Of a DNA stretch of 64,000 nt, positions 24,594 to 33,472 are shown piece by piece. Position numbers and translations under genes: made by a program. A model generated the notes under the pieces. That model had not been told where the DNA came from. It ran no database searches and saw only the letters and a program-made list of their open reading frames with translations. This DNA comes from Alphaproteobacteria bacterium (lineage in GTDB: Bacteria > Pseudomonadota > Alphaproteobacteria > Rhodobacterales > Rhodobacteraceae). Each line of letters opens with the position of its first letter. Within the stretch, counting starts at the first letter, position 1. The stretch lies in NCBI GenBank assembly GCA_030425145.1, contig JAUHVK010000011.1, positions 1-64,000 of the forward strand, given 5' to 3'.

Positions 24594-25061
24594 TCAGAGC
24601 TTGGACGAGATGATCCCGGTGTTGAACCCGCCCATGCGCAGCTCACCAAACAGACGTTGATATTCGATCTTGGGGCAGCGGTTCATCACCACATCCACGC
24701 CCCGCGCTTCGGCCTTGGCGGCAGCTTCGGCATTTTCGACTCCAATCTGCATCCAGATGGTCTGCAGATCGGGGAACGCCTCCAGTGCCTCGTCAACGAT
24801 GGGCGGCACGGCTTCGGACCGGCGGAAGATGTCCACCATGTCCACCTTGGCGTCGATATCCGACAGCGACGCTTTCACTTCGGCCCCGAACAGCCGCTGC
24901 CCTGCATGGCCGGGATTGACCGGAATCACGGTGAACCCCTTGAGCGACAGGTAGCGCGCCACATAATAGGAAGGACGCACAGGATTGAGCGACACCCCCA
25001 CGACGGCAATGGTCTTTGTGCGCTTGAGGACCTTGCGCAGGAAATCATCGGAATAAGTCAT
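24594..25061 (-). CDS. CoA-binding Rossmann protein (YccU family)
   Basis: A 155-residue protein made of one CoA-binding domain like the N-terminus of succinyl-CoA ligase alpha. KTIAVVGVSLNPVRPSYYVARYL is the first beta-strand and glycine loop; GFTVIPVNPGHAGQRLFG and KVDMVDIFRRSEAVPPIVDEAL follow; TIWMQIGVEN and VVMNRCPKIEYQRL complete it. Its role is not established; it probably binds CoA or acyl-CoA. ATG 25061 is the only sensible start. Confidence 0.88.
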   Translation of the reverse strand: MTYSDDFLRKVLKRTKTIAVVGVSLNPVRPSYYVARYLSLKGFTVIPVNPGHAGQRLFGAEVKASLSDIDAKVDMVDIFRRSEAVPPIVDEALEAFPDLQTIWMQIGVENAEAAAKAEARGVDVVMNRCPKIEYQRLFGELRMGGFNTGIISSKL

Positions 25062-25091
25062 AAACCCTCTCTAGCCGGTCACCCGGCAAAG

Positions 25092-25119
25092 AAAAAGCGC
25101 CCAAGGGGGCCTTGGGCGC
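25092..25119 (-). terminator. Intrinsic terminator downstream of the DUF2235 gene
   Basis: Perfect ten-base stem GCGCCCAAGG / CCTTGGGCGC with a three-base loop and, on the reverse strand, five T residues. It lies between the DUF2235 stop (25250) and the start of the CoA-binding gene. The remaining 130 bases before 25250 hold nothing recognisable. Confidence 0.85.
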
Positions 25120-25249
25120 AAGTGTTGGAACGAGGGACAGTGAGGAGGTCGCGGATGTTCCGTTCCCGCGCCTCTTGAATGTGAGATAGGTATTGCGACG
25201 GGCATTTAAAGCGTGCGCCTGACGGATCCGGTCACAACTTTGTCAGAAC

Positions 25250-26308
25250 TCAGGGAACAAGGGGCTCTGGCACCACCTGCGGCTGGGACACATGCAGGGT
25301 CTCGTGGATCCTTTCGGAGGGATCATCGCCCACCCGGCGGTGCCGGCGGTAGAGGAAAAGCTTGCCCCACCCCTTCCAGTTGCCCACCGAAGGCGCATGC
25401 ACATCCTGCGGGAAACGGGCACTCCAGCCTTCGGGCAGCGGCAGACCTTCGCCTTCGGCGCGTTCCAACATCCAGACCAGTGGGATATTGGCCAGCGGGC
25501 GGGCCTCTTCGCGGCCGCGCAACTGACCGCCGATATCTCCGTGCACCCCCTTAAACCAAACCTGCTCGACATGCCCGGTCCAGCCCGGCGGGCAGGACCA
25601 GAGCACCGGCTCATAGGCCATGCGCCTTTCGTGATAGGCCAGCGCGTGCAATCCGCAGCGGATCGACGGGCCCAGTTGGTCGTTGTGGAAGGCGTGTTTG
25701 TCATTGGTAAATCGCCAGACGACCGGCCACCGCATTCCCAGCGCCTTGACCGTATCCCAGACGCCGACCACGGCAATCTCGGTTTCCGAGTGGCAGTAAA
25801 GTCGGGCGAAATCCTGTACCGCCTGATTGTCGGCAGCATAACGGTAATGGGTGTAAGCCTGACGGATGTTGCGTTCGGTGGCGTGCTCGGCCCGCACCAG
25901 CCCCACCCGGTCGATCACACCAGCCAACGAGCGCACCGCATAGGCGCCACGGGAATAGCCGAAGAGGAAAATCCGGTCGCCAGGCATGTAGCGCGAGGCG
26001 AGAAAGCCGTAGGCGCGGCTGATCTGGCGGTTGATGCCGCGCCCGACGGCAATGTCTGACGCGCTGCGCCAATCGGACCATTGAAGGCCGGAAGCGTAAT
26101 AGAGCGACAGGTCGCCCCCGACCTCCTGCAACAGGTGAAACAGGCACCCGGCATTGGTTTCGTGCCCGGGTTCCAGCGACGACATGGTGCCGTCCAGAAT
26201 GATCACATGGCTGCGCGGCCCCCGTCGAACGGTGACCGGCGACTGGTCCGCCGGAAACCTTCGGCGGAACCACCCGAGAACAAGATCACTCAGCCGCGAC
26301 GCGCGCAT
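25250..26308 (-). CDS. DUF2235 alpha/beta-hydrolase-like protein
   Basis: A 352-residue protein with the DUF2235 layout: VIILDGTMSS near residue 35, the nucleophile-elbow motif FGYSRGAYAVRSLAG (serine in G-Y-S-R-G), VGVWDTVKALG, and HNDQLGPSIRCGLHALAYHERR with WFKGVHGDIGG near the end supplying a likely catalytic histidine. This family includes T6SS phospholipase effectors (Tle) and stand-alone enzymes; no VgrG or T6SS gene is near, so a housekeeping hydrolase is more likely. ATG 26308 overlaps the last 23 bases of the upstream molybdenum-enzyme gene, so they are coupled. Confidence 0.8.
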   Translation of the reverse strand: MRASRLSDLVLGWFRRRFPADQSPVTVRRGPRSHVIILDGTMSSLEPGHETNAGCLFHLLQEVGGDLSLYYASGLQWSDWRSASDIAVGRGINRQISRAYGFLASRYMPGDRIFLFGYSRGAYAVRSLAGVIDRVGLVRAEHATERNIRQAYTHYRYAADNQAVQDFARLYCHSETEIAVVGVWDTVKALGMRWPVVWRFTNDKHAFHNDQLGPSIRCGLHALAYHERRMAYEPVLWSCPPGWTGHVEQVWFKGVHGDIGGQLRGREEARPLANIPLVWMLERAEGEGLPLPEGWSARFPQDVHAPSVGNWKGWGKLFLYRRHRRVGDDPSERIHETLHVSQPQVVPEPLVP

Positions 26309-28583
26309 CCTGCAACATGCCCCAGACCCGCTGTGGTGTGAACGGCATGTCAGCCTGCCGCACACCCCGCGCCCACGTCGCGTCCTGCACCGCATTGGCG
26401 ACAGCGGCCAGCGCGCCGACGGTGCCCGCCTCGCCGCAGCCTTTCATGCCCATCGGGTTGGTAACCGACGGTGTCGCCACTGTGGTGAATCCGATCATGG
26501 GAATATCATCGGCACGCGGCATCGCGTAGTCCATGAACGTTGCCGTGAGGAGCTGCCCATCCTCGTCAAAGACCACCCGTTCGGTGAGCGCCTGACCCAG
26601 CCCCTGTGCCACCCCGCCATGCACCTGACCTTCGGCCAGCATCGGGTTGATAAGGTTGCCGAAATCATCGACCACCGTGTAACGGTCGACGGTCACATGG
26701 CCGGTCTCCGGGTCGATCTCGACCTCGGCCACATGGGCACCATTGGGGAAGCTGCGCGCATCAAGCGTTATCGTGGCATCGAAGGTCAGCAGATCGGTGC
26801 GTCCGGCGTCGCGTGCCATCTGCGCAACTTCGAGCATGGTCGGCGTGACGTTGGATGTGCCCACCCGGAACTGTTCGTCGTCAAAGCTGATCTCGGCTTC
26901 GTCCACGTTCTGCCGTTCGGCTAGGAAGGCGGTGAAGGCGGTGATGATCTTTTCAACCGCTGCCAGAGTGGCCGTGTTCTGGATCGTGACCGAGCGCGAC
27001 CCACCCGTGCCACCACCCCGCGCGATCAGGTCGCTGTCGCCCTGCACAAAGCGGATCTTGTCTGCCGGGATGCCGGTCTGGTCGGACAGGAACTGGGTGA
27101 AGACAGTCTCATGCCCCTGCCCGTTCGACTGGGTGCCGACATAGATCGACGCGCCGCCATCGTCGTCAAAGGTAACCTTCACGTCCTCAACCGGTGCGCC
27201 AAGAATGCTTTCGATGTAAAAGCAGAGCCCCAGCCCGCGCAGTTTGCCCTCGGCCTCGGATGCCGCGCGGCGGGCGTCGAACCCGGCACGGTCGGCAAAT
27301 CCTTCGGCGCGGGACAGAACCCGCTCAAAATCACCCACATCATAGGTCTCGCCCGTTGTGGTCTTGTAGGGAAACTGGTGCGGCTTGATGAAGTTTGCGC
27401 GGCGCAACTCCCAAGAATCGACGCCCAATTCCCGTGCCGCGCGGTCCATAATGCGTTCCAGCAGGTAGATCGCCTCGGGCCGTCCGGCCCCGCGATAGGC
27501 ATCGACCGGAGTGGTGTTGGTGTAGACACCTTCGACCTGAAGCCACGAGGTCTGAACATCGTAGACCCCCATCAGCACCTTGGAGAACAGGCTGGTCTGG
27601 ATCGCTTGCGCAAAATGCGAGTTATACGCGCCCATATTGGCAACGGTCTGCACGCGGTAAGCAGTGATGCGGTTGTTTTCGTCAAAGGCCAGTTCTGCTG
27701 TGTGGCGCAGGTCGCGGCCCGCATTGTCCGCGAGCATCGCTTCGGTCCGTTCCGACATCCAGCGCACCGGCTTGCCCAGCATCTTGCAGGCAATGGCAGT
27801 AAGGAAATTCTCGGGGTGCGGCATTCCCTTCATGCCGAAACCGCCTCCGGTGTCGGGGTTGGTGATGCGCACATCCTCTTCCGCCATGTTCAGAAGGCGT
27901 GCGATGTGTTTCTTGTGCTCCCACACGCCCTGCGCGTTGATCGCGACATGCAGGCGGTCGCCCTCCATCTCGGCATAGCAGCCGCGCGGTTCCATCGGGT
28001 TGACGATGATGCGGTTGTCTTCGACGTCGAGGCTGATGGTGCGGTGCGCGGTCTTGAACGCCTCTTCGGTCGCGGCCTCGTCACCCATGCCCCAGTCAAA
28101 GGCAACATTGCCCGGCGCTTCGGGGTGGAGCGCTTCGCCACCCGAGGCAAGGCCCAGATGCACGGGTTTATCCGTGTAATCGAATTCGATCAGTTCCGCC
28201 GCATCGCGGGCCGCCTCAAGGCTGTCGGCAACGATAAAGGCCACGGCCTCACCGACATGGCGCACCGTGTCTGTCGCGAGGATCGGGCGGAAGGGCGACG
28301 CGCCCATGCTGCCGTCGCGGTTCGGCACGGTGGTGCTCCAGAGGCCACGTGTGATGCCTGCCTCTGCCAGATCAGCGGCCGTCAGGACCAGATGCACGCC
28401 CGGCACCGCACGTGCCTCGGTCACGTCCAGTGTGTCGATGCTGGCATGGGCAACCGACGACCGGAACACGTAGCCACGCAATGCGCCATCTGGCGCGATG
28501 TCATCGACATAGCGCCCTGCACCGGTGAGAAACCGCACATCTTCGACGCGTTTGACCGATTGCGACTTGCCAAATTTATCCAT
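26286..28583 (-). CDS. Xanthine dehydrogenase-family molybdopterin-binding large subunit (CoxL form II type)
   Basis: A 765-residue molybdenum hydroxylase large subunit. The active-site loop reads AYRGAGR (about residue 360), which marks form II rather than true CO dehydrogenase (AYxCSFR). Other blocks are GGGFGMKG, NMGAYNSHFAQ, GTQSNGQGHETVFTQ and the C-terminal GCGEAGTVGALAAVANAV holding the catalytic glutamate. Such enzymes normally need a 2Fe-2S small subunit and an FAD medium subunit; neither is adjacent, so partners must be encoded elsewhere. The substrate is unknown. The frame is open upstream, but ATG 28583 has GAGGGA before it and begins the family N-terminus. Confidence 0.85.
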   Translation of the reverse strand: MDKFGKSQSVKRVEDVRFLTGAGRYVDDIAPDGALRGYVFRSSVAHASIDTLDVTEARAVPGVHLVLTAADLAEAGITRGLWSTTVPNRDGSMGASPFRPILATDTVRHVGEAVAFIVADSLEAARDAAELIEFDYTDKPVHLGLASGGEALHPEAPGNVAFDWGMGDEAATEEAFKTAHRTISLDVEDNRIIVNPMEPRGCYAEMEGDRLHVAINAQGVWEHKKHIARLLNMAEEDVRITNPDTGGGFGMKGMPHPENFLTAIACKMLGKPVRWMSERTEAMLADNAGRDLRHTAELAFDENNRITAYRVQTVANMGAYNSHFAQAIQTSLFSKVLMGVYDVQTSWLQVEGVYTNTTPVDAYRGAGRPEAIYLLERIMDRAARELGVDSWELRRANFIKPHQFPYKTTTGETYDVGDFERVLSRAEGFADRAGFDARRAASEAEGKLRGLGLCFYIESILGAPVEDVKVTFDDDGGASIYVGTQSNGQGHETVFTQFLSDQTGIPADKIRFVQGDSDLIARGGGTGGSRSVTIQNTATLAAVEKIITAFTAFLAERQNVDEAEISFDDEQFRVGTSNVTPTMLEVAQMARDAGRTDLLTFDATITLDARSFPNGAHVAEVEIDPETGHVTVDRYTVVDDFGNLINPMLAEGQVHGGVAQGLGQALTERVVFDEDGQLLTATFMDYAMPRADDIPMIGFTTVATPSVTNPMGMKGCGEAGTVGALAAVANAVQDATWARGVRQADMPFTPQRVWGMLQDARVAAE

Positions 28584-28624
28584 GCTTCCCTCGCGCGTGT
28601 GACATCCCTCGTTGGGAACGGACA

Positions 28625-29806
28625 CTAACCTGCGAGGCGGCACTGTCCAGCATGTTCGGGCAGAGACTCGAGGTTCACCAGTTGTCTTGTGCCGTAACCA
28701 TTGAAGGGTGTGACAAGAGCAAGGCTGTAGGCCCCGGCCCCTGTGACCAGGATGTAATCGCCCTCGGCGATCGCGGCGGGCAACCGCCACGGGTCGGGCA
28801 CACGGTCGAGGCTGTCGCAGGTGGGACCGAAGATGGTGAAGGGTTGCGAAGTACCCACCACCGGCTGGCCCTGAGTATCCAGAGCGATCAGGCGGCTGGG
28901 GACCGGCATGTCGCGCCATTCCCCCAACGCCCCATAAAGCCCGTCATTCAGGGTCAGCACGCCGTCGCCCCGCGCTTTGATGCGCAGCAGAAGCCAAGTG
29001 GCCTCGGCCACCATCGCGCGGCCCGGTTCGCACCAAAGCTGTGGTGGTTGGTCGGGGAAATGCGTTTGCACCGCCGCGCCGATCGTGTCGAAGAGGCTCT
29101 GGCGCAGGGCTGCCCCACCGCGTGGCAAGGACGGGAAACCGCCGCCGACATTCAACGATGCCAACCGCACCCCGGCGCGCTGCGCCACTTGGGCGGCCGC
29201 CGCGATATAGTCGGCCCAGCTTGTCGGGTCAGTACATTGGGTGCCGGGGTGGAAGGTCAGTGCCGGGGTCAGTCCCCGCTCCGCAACAGTCCGCAGAAGT
29301 TCTGTGGCTATGTCGGGTGCGGCCCCGAATTTGCTGCCGAAATCATACGCCCCGCCACCGCGTTTCAACGACAGACGCACGGCGACTTCGGTGCCTGCGG
29401 GCAACTCACCCAGTTTGTCGAGTTCGGACATCCGGTCCACTGACCACGAGGCCACGCCCAGCGCCTTGGCCTGCGCGATCTCGGACATGGAGCGGACCGG
29501 GTTGTGGTAATGCAGTCGCGCGGTTGGGCAAACGGCGCGCACAGCCGTCATCTCGGGCACCGAGGCCACGTCGAACACCGTCACCCCGGATTGCACCAGA
29601 ATGTTCAGAATGTCGGGGGCCGGATTGGCTTTGACCGCGTAGCTGACCAGACCGGGAAAGCCCCGCAGGAAGCTTTTCGCCGTGCGCCGCAGCACCTCGG
29701 GGCGCAGGATCGCCAGCGGATCGTCCGGTTGATCGGTCTGGATCAGCGTTGCGATCCGCGCACGGTCGTAGCGCGCATCTGTGTTGTCTTGTGCCCCTGC
29801 AACCAT
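28625..29806 (-). CDS. PLP-dependent decarboxylase, ornithine/diaminopimelate fold-III family (probable ornithine decarboxylase)
   Basis: A 393-residue fold-III decarboxylase. PLP lysine is Lys59 in VSYAVKANP; SLNVGGGFPS binds the phosphate; FHPGTQC and EPGRAMVAE follow; IFGPTCDSLD carries the catalytic Cys-Asp pair of eukaryotic-type ornithine decarboxylases. It would make putrescine from ornithine, or cadaverine from lysine. Start choice: ATG 29806 has GAGG five bases upstream; ATG 29845 (GGAG three bases upstream) would add 13 residues. It is divergent from an Lrp-type regulator 103 bases away, which probably controls it. Confidence 0.85.
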   Translation of the reverse strand: MVAGAQDNTDARYDRARIATLIQTDQPDDPLAILRPEVLRRTAKSFLRGFPGLVSYAVKANPAPDILNILVQSGVTVFDVASVPEMTAVRAVCPTARLHYHNPVRSMSEIAQAKALGVASWSVDRMSELDKLGELPAGTEVAVRLSLKRGGGAYDFGSKFGAAPDIATELLRTVAERGLTPALTFHPGTQCTDPTSWADYIAAAAQVAQRAGVRLASLNVGGGFPSLPRGGAALRQSLFDTIGAAVQTHFPDQPPQLWCEPGRAMVAEATWLLLRIKARGDGVLTLNDGLYGALGEWRDMPVPSRLIALDTQGQPVVGTSQPFTIFGPTCDSLDRVPDPWRLPAAIAEGDYILVTGAGAYSLALVTPFNGYGTRQLVNLESLPEHAGQCRLAG

Positions 29807-29909
29807 GACTGCCTCATGTGGTTTTGTTTCTTTCAGTGTGCCCATTGTCTCCGTCGGTTTGTGTCGGCAGTTCTTGCAAAACAGACTCATTTGCACTCAG
29901 ACTGACGGA

Positions 29910-30350
29910 ATGAGCGTACAGATTGACGAAACCGATGCCGAATTGATCGCCCTGCTGCGCCGCGATGCGCGGATGCCGGTGGCCGAACTGGCGCGCAAGC
30001 TGGGTCTGGCCCGCACCACGGTGCAGACACGCATCGACCGGCTCTTGGAGAAAGGTGTGATCGCCGGGTTCACCCTGCGCGGTGGCGATGCGCTGGCCGC
30101 CCCGATCCGCGCCACTGCGCTGGTGTCGATTGCCCCGCGCACCGGTCCGGCGGTGCTGTCGCGGTTGAAATCCTTGCCGAGTGTGGAGGCGGTGTTCACC
30201 GTATCGGGCCGGGTCGATCTGGTGGTCGAGATCAGCGCAAAGACGACGCAGGAGCTGGACCGGACGCTGGACGACATCGCCGAGGCGAAGGGCGTTCAAA
30301 GCTCGGAGAGTTTCATCCACCTGTCGACCAAGATCGACCGACGGGGATAG
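29910..30350 (+). CDS. Lrp/AsnC-family transcriptional regulator
   Basis: A 146-residue regulator: N-terminal winged helix (DETDAELIALLRRDARMPVAELARKLGLARTTVQTRIDRLLEKGVIAG) and a C-terminal RAM ligand-binding domain (ALVSIAPRTGPAVLSRLKSLPSVEAVFTVSGRVDLVVEI). Members sense amino acids. Its position, head-to-head with the decarboxylase gene, suggests it responds to a basic amino acid and controls that gene. ATG 29910 is preceded by ACGGA. A strong palindromic terminator follows at once. Confidence 0.9.
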   Translation: MSVQIDETDAELIALLRRDARMPVAELARKLGLARTTVQTRIDRLLEKGVIAGFTLRGGDALAAPIRATALVSIAPRTGPAVLSRLKSLPSVEAVFTVSGRVDLVVEISAKTTQELDRTLDDIAEAKGVQSSESFIHLSTKIDRRG

Positions 30351-30355
30351 GGCCG

Positions 30356-30396
30356 ACGCGGCGTCGACGCCGCGTTTTCGCAGCTACAAAGCTGCG
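30356..30396 (+). terminator. Palindromic terminator after the Lrp gene
   Basis: A 20-base perfect palindrome (half-site ACGCGGCGTC, 30356-30375) is followed by TTTT and then a second hairpin CGCAGCT-acaa-AGCTGCG (30379-30396). It lies six bases after the stop codon and before convergent yciB. It also fits the tandem-palindrome design seen at 6561 and 9043. Confidence 0.75.
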
Positions 30397-30402
30397 ATGC
30401 GC

Positions 30403-31002
30403 CTAGTCTTCCTCGGCGGTGCTGTATTTCTGGATCAGCCCAGCTTGGGCGATGAAGAACGCAAAGGTTGCCACCAGTTGGCCCACGGTGTCCCAAAGAA
30501 CGAACGTTTGTTCCGACATCAATTGCCATATCGCAATATTAAGCAGCGCCATGCCAAAGAAGAACCCGGTGACGCGGCGCGTCAGTTGCATCCAACCTTC
30601 ATCTTCAAGCGGCATCAGTTCTTCCATCACGTAACGCAGCCAGGACCGGCCCAAAAGCAACCCGACACCAAGGATGGCTCCGAAAACGCCATAGATAAGG
30701 GTTGGTTTGAGCTTGACGAAACGGTCATCGTTGAACCAGACGGTCAGCCCGCCCATGACAATCAGAACAACGGCGGTGAACACCTGCATGCGCCCGATGG
30801 CTCCGGTCAGCCACCAGATCGCCAGCATGGAGGCAAGGAACACCGGCACAAACACGGCAGTCACCGCGACGAATGCGCTGTAGTCCTGCCCTCCGAGGGT
30901 AAAAATATCGTCCTTGAACCAGAAATAGGCAATCAGAAACCCAAACACCGGGCCCAGTTCCAGTACAGATTTCAACCATTGCGGGACGTGCCGTTGTGCC
31001 AA
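30403..31002 (-). CDS. yciB: Inner-membrane septation/intracellular membrane protein YciB (IspZ)
   Basis: A 199-residue membrane protein with about five transmembrane helices (LELGPVFGFLIAYFWF, FVAVTAVFVPVFLASMLAIWWL, VFTAVVLIVMGGLTVWF, TLIYGVFGAILGVGLLLGR, GFFFGMALLNIAIWQL). PLEDEGWMQLTRR is a family signature. YciB helps keep envelope structure during division. Translation appears to start at TTG 31002, which has GAGG seven bases upstream, three bases after the EamA stop. Confidence 0.9.
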   Translation of the reverse strand: MAQRHVPQWLKSVLELGPVFGFLIAYFWFKDDIFTLGGQDYSAFVAVTAVFVPVFLASMLAIWWLTGAIGRMQVFTAVVLIVMGGLTVWFNDDRFVKLKPTLIYGVFGAILGVGLLLGRSWLRYVMEELMPLEDEGWMQLTRRVTGFFFGMALLNIAIWQLMSEQTFVLWDTVGQLVATFAFFIAQAGLIQKYSTAEED

Positions 31003-31005
31003 GTC

Positions 31006-31911
31006 TCAGCCTCCGAATTCCACGATGACAGCCCCTAGCGCGATCAGGGCCATGAGCGCAATCCTGCGCGGACCGACAGTTTCCTTCAGGAACACCCAAC
31101 CGATGATCGCGGCAAAGACGGTTGATGTTTCGCGCAGCACCGCCGCCTCGCCCACCTGATCGAGCCGTGTGGCCACCATGATGGAGCCGAAACTGAAAAA
31201 CGCCACAAGCCCGCCGATCACACCTCTGACAGCCAGCGGACCGAGGGCGGGTTTGTAGGTCATGTTGCGATAGCGGAGTGCGGCGATGATCGGCATGGCG
31301 ATGCCGTCGATCATGAAGAACCACGCAAGGAAGGTGAACGGGTCAGACGTAGCGCGGATGCCATAGGCGTCATAGGTGGTGTAGAGCGCCACAAAGAGCC
31401 CCGTGGCCACGGCAAAGGCAAGCGCCGCCGGCAGCGTGTCGCGCGCGGCTTCGAGAAAGATCAGGTTGTAGATCGCAAGACCGAAGATCCCCGACAGCAG
31501 GACCGCGAAGCCAAACCACTGGCTGCCGGTGAAGACCTCGCCAAAAATGAGATAGGCCCCGATGACTGCGAACAGCGGCCCCGTGCCGCGCACAACCGGG
31601 TAGACGACGGTGAACGCGCCTTTGGTATACGCCTGCGCCTGCAAGAGCTTGTAACCAAAGTGAATCAGGAAGGCGCCCAGAAAGATCGGCCACATATGCG
31701 GTTCCGGCCAAGGCACCACAAACAGCGCAAAAGGTGCTGCCATCAGCCCATAGCTGACATCAATCGCACCGCGCGACATCCACGGATCGTGCTTGCCCTT
31801 TTGCAACGCGCCAAAGGCGGCGTGCAGAACCGCCGCCAGCAGCACCAGCCAGAAGGCAAGCCGCTGCCCGGCCTCGGTGCCTTCGATGGAGACCAGCCAA
31901 TCGCTGATCAT
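31006..31911 (-). CDS. EamA/DMT-superfamily permease
   Basis: A 301-residue inner-membrane transporter with ten predicted helices in two EamA halves, for example LAFWLVLLAAVLHAAFGALQKG and the second-half segment FAAIIGWVFLKETVGPRRIALMALIALGAVIVE with the typical E-x-x-x-x-R/I exit. DMT permeases move amino acids, nucleosides and related metabolites; the substrate cannot be predicted. It is followed after three bases by yciB, so the two form an operon. Confidence 0.88.
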   Translation of the reverse strand: MISDWLVSIEGTEAGQRLAFWLVLLAAVLHAAFGALQKGKHDPWMSRGAIDVSYGLMAAPFALFVVPWPEPHMWPIFLGAFLIHFGYKLLQAQAYTKGAFTVVYPVVRGTGPLFAVIGAYLIFGEVFTGSQWFGFAVLLSGIFGLAIYNLIFLEAARDTLPAALAFAVATGLFVALYTTYDAYGIRATSDPFTFLAWFFMIDGIAMPIIAALRYRNMTYKPALGPLAVRGVIGGLVAFFSFGSIMVATRLDQVGEAAVLRETSTVFAAIIGWVFLKETVGPRRIALMALIALGAVIVEFGG

Positions 31912-31920
31912 GGGCGGTGG

Positions 31921-31993
31921 ACGGATTTTGCAAAATCCGTCTCAGGGGCGCTGCCCCTCGGCGCTGCGCGCCTCACCCCGAAGTATTTGGAAA
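31921..31993 (-). repeat. Composite intergenic repeat, copy 3 (reverse orientation)
   Basis: Read on the reverse strand, TTTCCAAATACTTCGGGG (31993-31976) is followed by small GC hairpins (GGCGC/GCGCC and GGGGC/GCCCC) and a 20-base perfect palindrome at 31921-31940 with half-site ACGGATTTTG. It begins 13 bases after the ftsY stop codon, on the same strand, and ends just before the EamA ATG. Confidence 0.75.
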
Positions 31994-32005
31994 CCGGAGA
32001 TTGGA

Positions 32006-33409
32006 TCATTCGGTGCCAAGCCCCGTCAGGGCAGCGGCAAATTCCTCGGGGTCGAAGGGTTGCAGGTCGTCGATCTGTTCGCCGACACCGATGGCGTGGA
32101 TCGGCAGGCCGAACTTGTCCGCGAGCGCGACGAGAACGCCGCCTTTGGCAGTGCCGTCGAGTTTGGTCATTACCAGACCCGAGACATCGGCGAGTTTCTG
32201 GAAGGTCTCGACCTGGCTGAGTGCGTTCTGGCCCGTCGTGGCGTCGAGCACCAGAAGCGTGTTGTGCGGCGCGTCGGGGTCTTTCTTGCGGATCACACGG
32301 ACGATCTTGGCCAGTTCCTCCATCAGGTCCTGACGGTTTTGCAGACGGCCAGCTGTGTCGATCATCAGCAGGTCCGCGCCCTCGGCCTGCGCCTTTGTCA
32401 TCGCGTCGAAGGCAAGGCTGGCGGGGTCCGATCCTTCGGGGGCGGTGAGCACCGGCACGCCCGCGCGGTCGCCCCAGACCTGAAGCTGTTCGACGGCAGC
32501 GGCGCGGAAGGTGTCGCCTGCGGCAATCACCACCTTCTTGCCCGCGGCGCGGAACTGGCTGGCAAGCTTGCCGATGGTGGTCGTCTTGCCAGAGCCGTTC
32601 ACACCCACGACCAGCACCACCTGCGGTTTGGTCGGGTAGAGCGGCATCGGTTTGGCAACCGGCTCCATAATGCGGGCCACTTCGCCTGCCAGCAGTTCCT
32701 TGATCTCGCGCACGCTGAGTTTCTTGCCAAAGCGCCCTTCGGCGATATTGGCGGTGACGCGCAGGGAGGTGTCGACGCCCATATCGGCCTGGATCAGCAG
32801 CTCTTCAAGCTGTTCCAGCATGTCGTCGTCGAGCTCGCGCCGGATTTCGGTGGGGGCTGTCGTACGGCCCAACAGGCGGCCGAGGAAACCGGGCTTGCGG
32901 GCTTCGGGTGCTGCGCGCTCTTCAACGAGGCCGACGGATTGCACCGGAACTTCGGCAGGTGGTGCCGGGGGCGTTTGGCGTGGCGGTTCGGGGATCGGGT
33001 CGCTGGGTTGCGGAGCTTCCGCAGGTCGGGGCGGTGGACTGACCGGGGTCGGCTCGGGCACCGGCATGTCAGGGCCGGGTGTGGGTGGTGTGTCCTGCGG
33101 CCGGTCGGGCTGCGGGATTTCCTGCGGAGCCTCCGGCTCTGGTTCCGGGAGAACTGGCTGCGGAACCTCGGCGGGCGCGTCGGGCTCCGGCAGGTCCGGT
33201 TCTGGCACCTCTTCCGGTGTTGGGGGTGCGGGCACGTCCGGCGGCGGGGTTTGTGGCGCGGGCGGGGACGGCGGGGTCGGGTCGCTGGGCGGCGGCGCTT
33301 CGGGGGTTGGGGTTTCCTCACCACCGTCAGAGACGATGGCGTCCAACCCCTCGTCCAGCTTGGACGAGGATTTGAAGAGCTTGGATTTCAGCTTGCCGAA
33401 AAAGGACAT
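32006..33409 (-). CDS. ftsY: Signal recognition particle receptor FtsY
   Basis: A 467-residue SRP-family GTPase that docks ribosome-SRP complexes at the membrane. The C-terminal NG domain is complete: N-domain four-helix part (DDDMLEQLEELLIQADMGVDTS), P-loop GVNGSGKTTT, IDTAGRLQNRQDLMEEL, TKLDGTAKGG and IGVGEQIDDLQPFDPEEF. The N-terminal region, about residues 30-155, is an unusual proline/glutamate-rich tract of PEP- and PPP-type repeats in place of the usual acidic A domain. A short Lys-rich amphipathic start (MSFFGKLKSKLFKSS) probably binds membrane. Confidence 0.96.
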   Translation of the reverse strand: MSFFGKLKSKLFKSSSKLDEGLDAIVSDGGEETPTPEAPPPSDPTPPSPPAPQTPPPDVPAPPTPEEVPEPDLPEPDAPAEVPQPVLPEPEPEAPQEIPQPDRPQDTPPTPGPDMPVPEPTPVSPPPRPAEAPQPSDPIPEPPRQTPPAPPAEVPVQSVGLVEERAAPEARKPGFLGRLLGRTTAPTEIRRELDDDMLEQLEELLIQADMGVDTSLRVTANIAEGRFGKKLSVREIKELLAGEVARIMEPVAKPMPLYPTKPQVVLVVGVNGSGKTTTIGKLASQFRAAGKKVVIAAGDTFRAAAVEQLQVWGDRAGVPVLTAPEGSDPASLAFDAMTKAQAEGADLLMIDTAGRLQNRQDLMEELAKIVRVIRKKDPDAPHNTLLVLDATTGQNALSQVETFQKLADVSGLVMTKLDGTAKGGVLVALADKFGLPIHAIGVGEQIDDLQPFDPEEFAAALTGLGTE

Positions 33410-33472
33410 GAGAACCGTCCGTGTCTGCGTCGTTCCCCTTCACCTAGTCCTTATCCGGGCAAGATGGAAGGC

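Noticed and set aside
27111-28628. 505-residue forward open frame
   Set aside because: Antisense to the CoxL-type gene, which has AYRGAGR and other family motifs.
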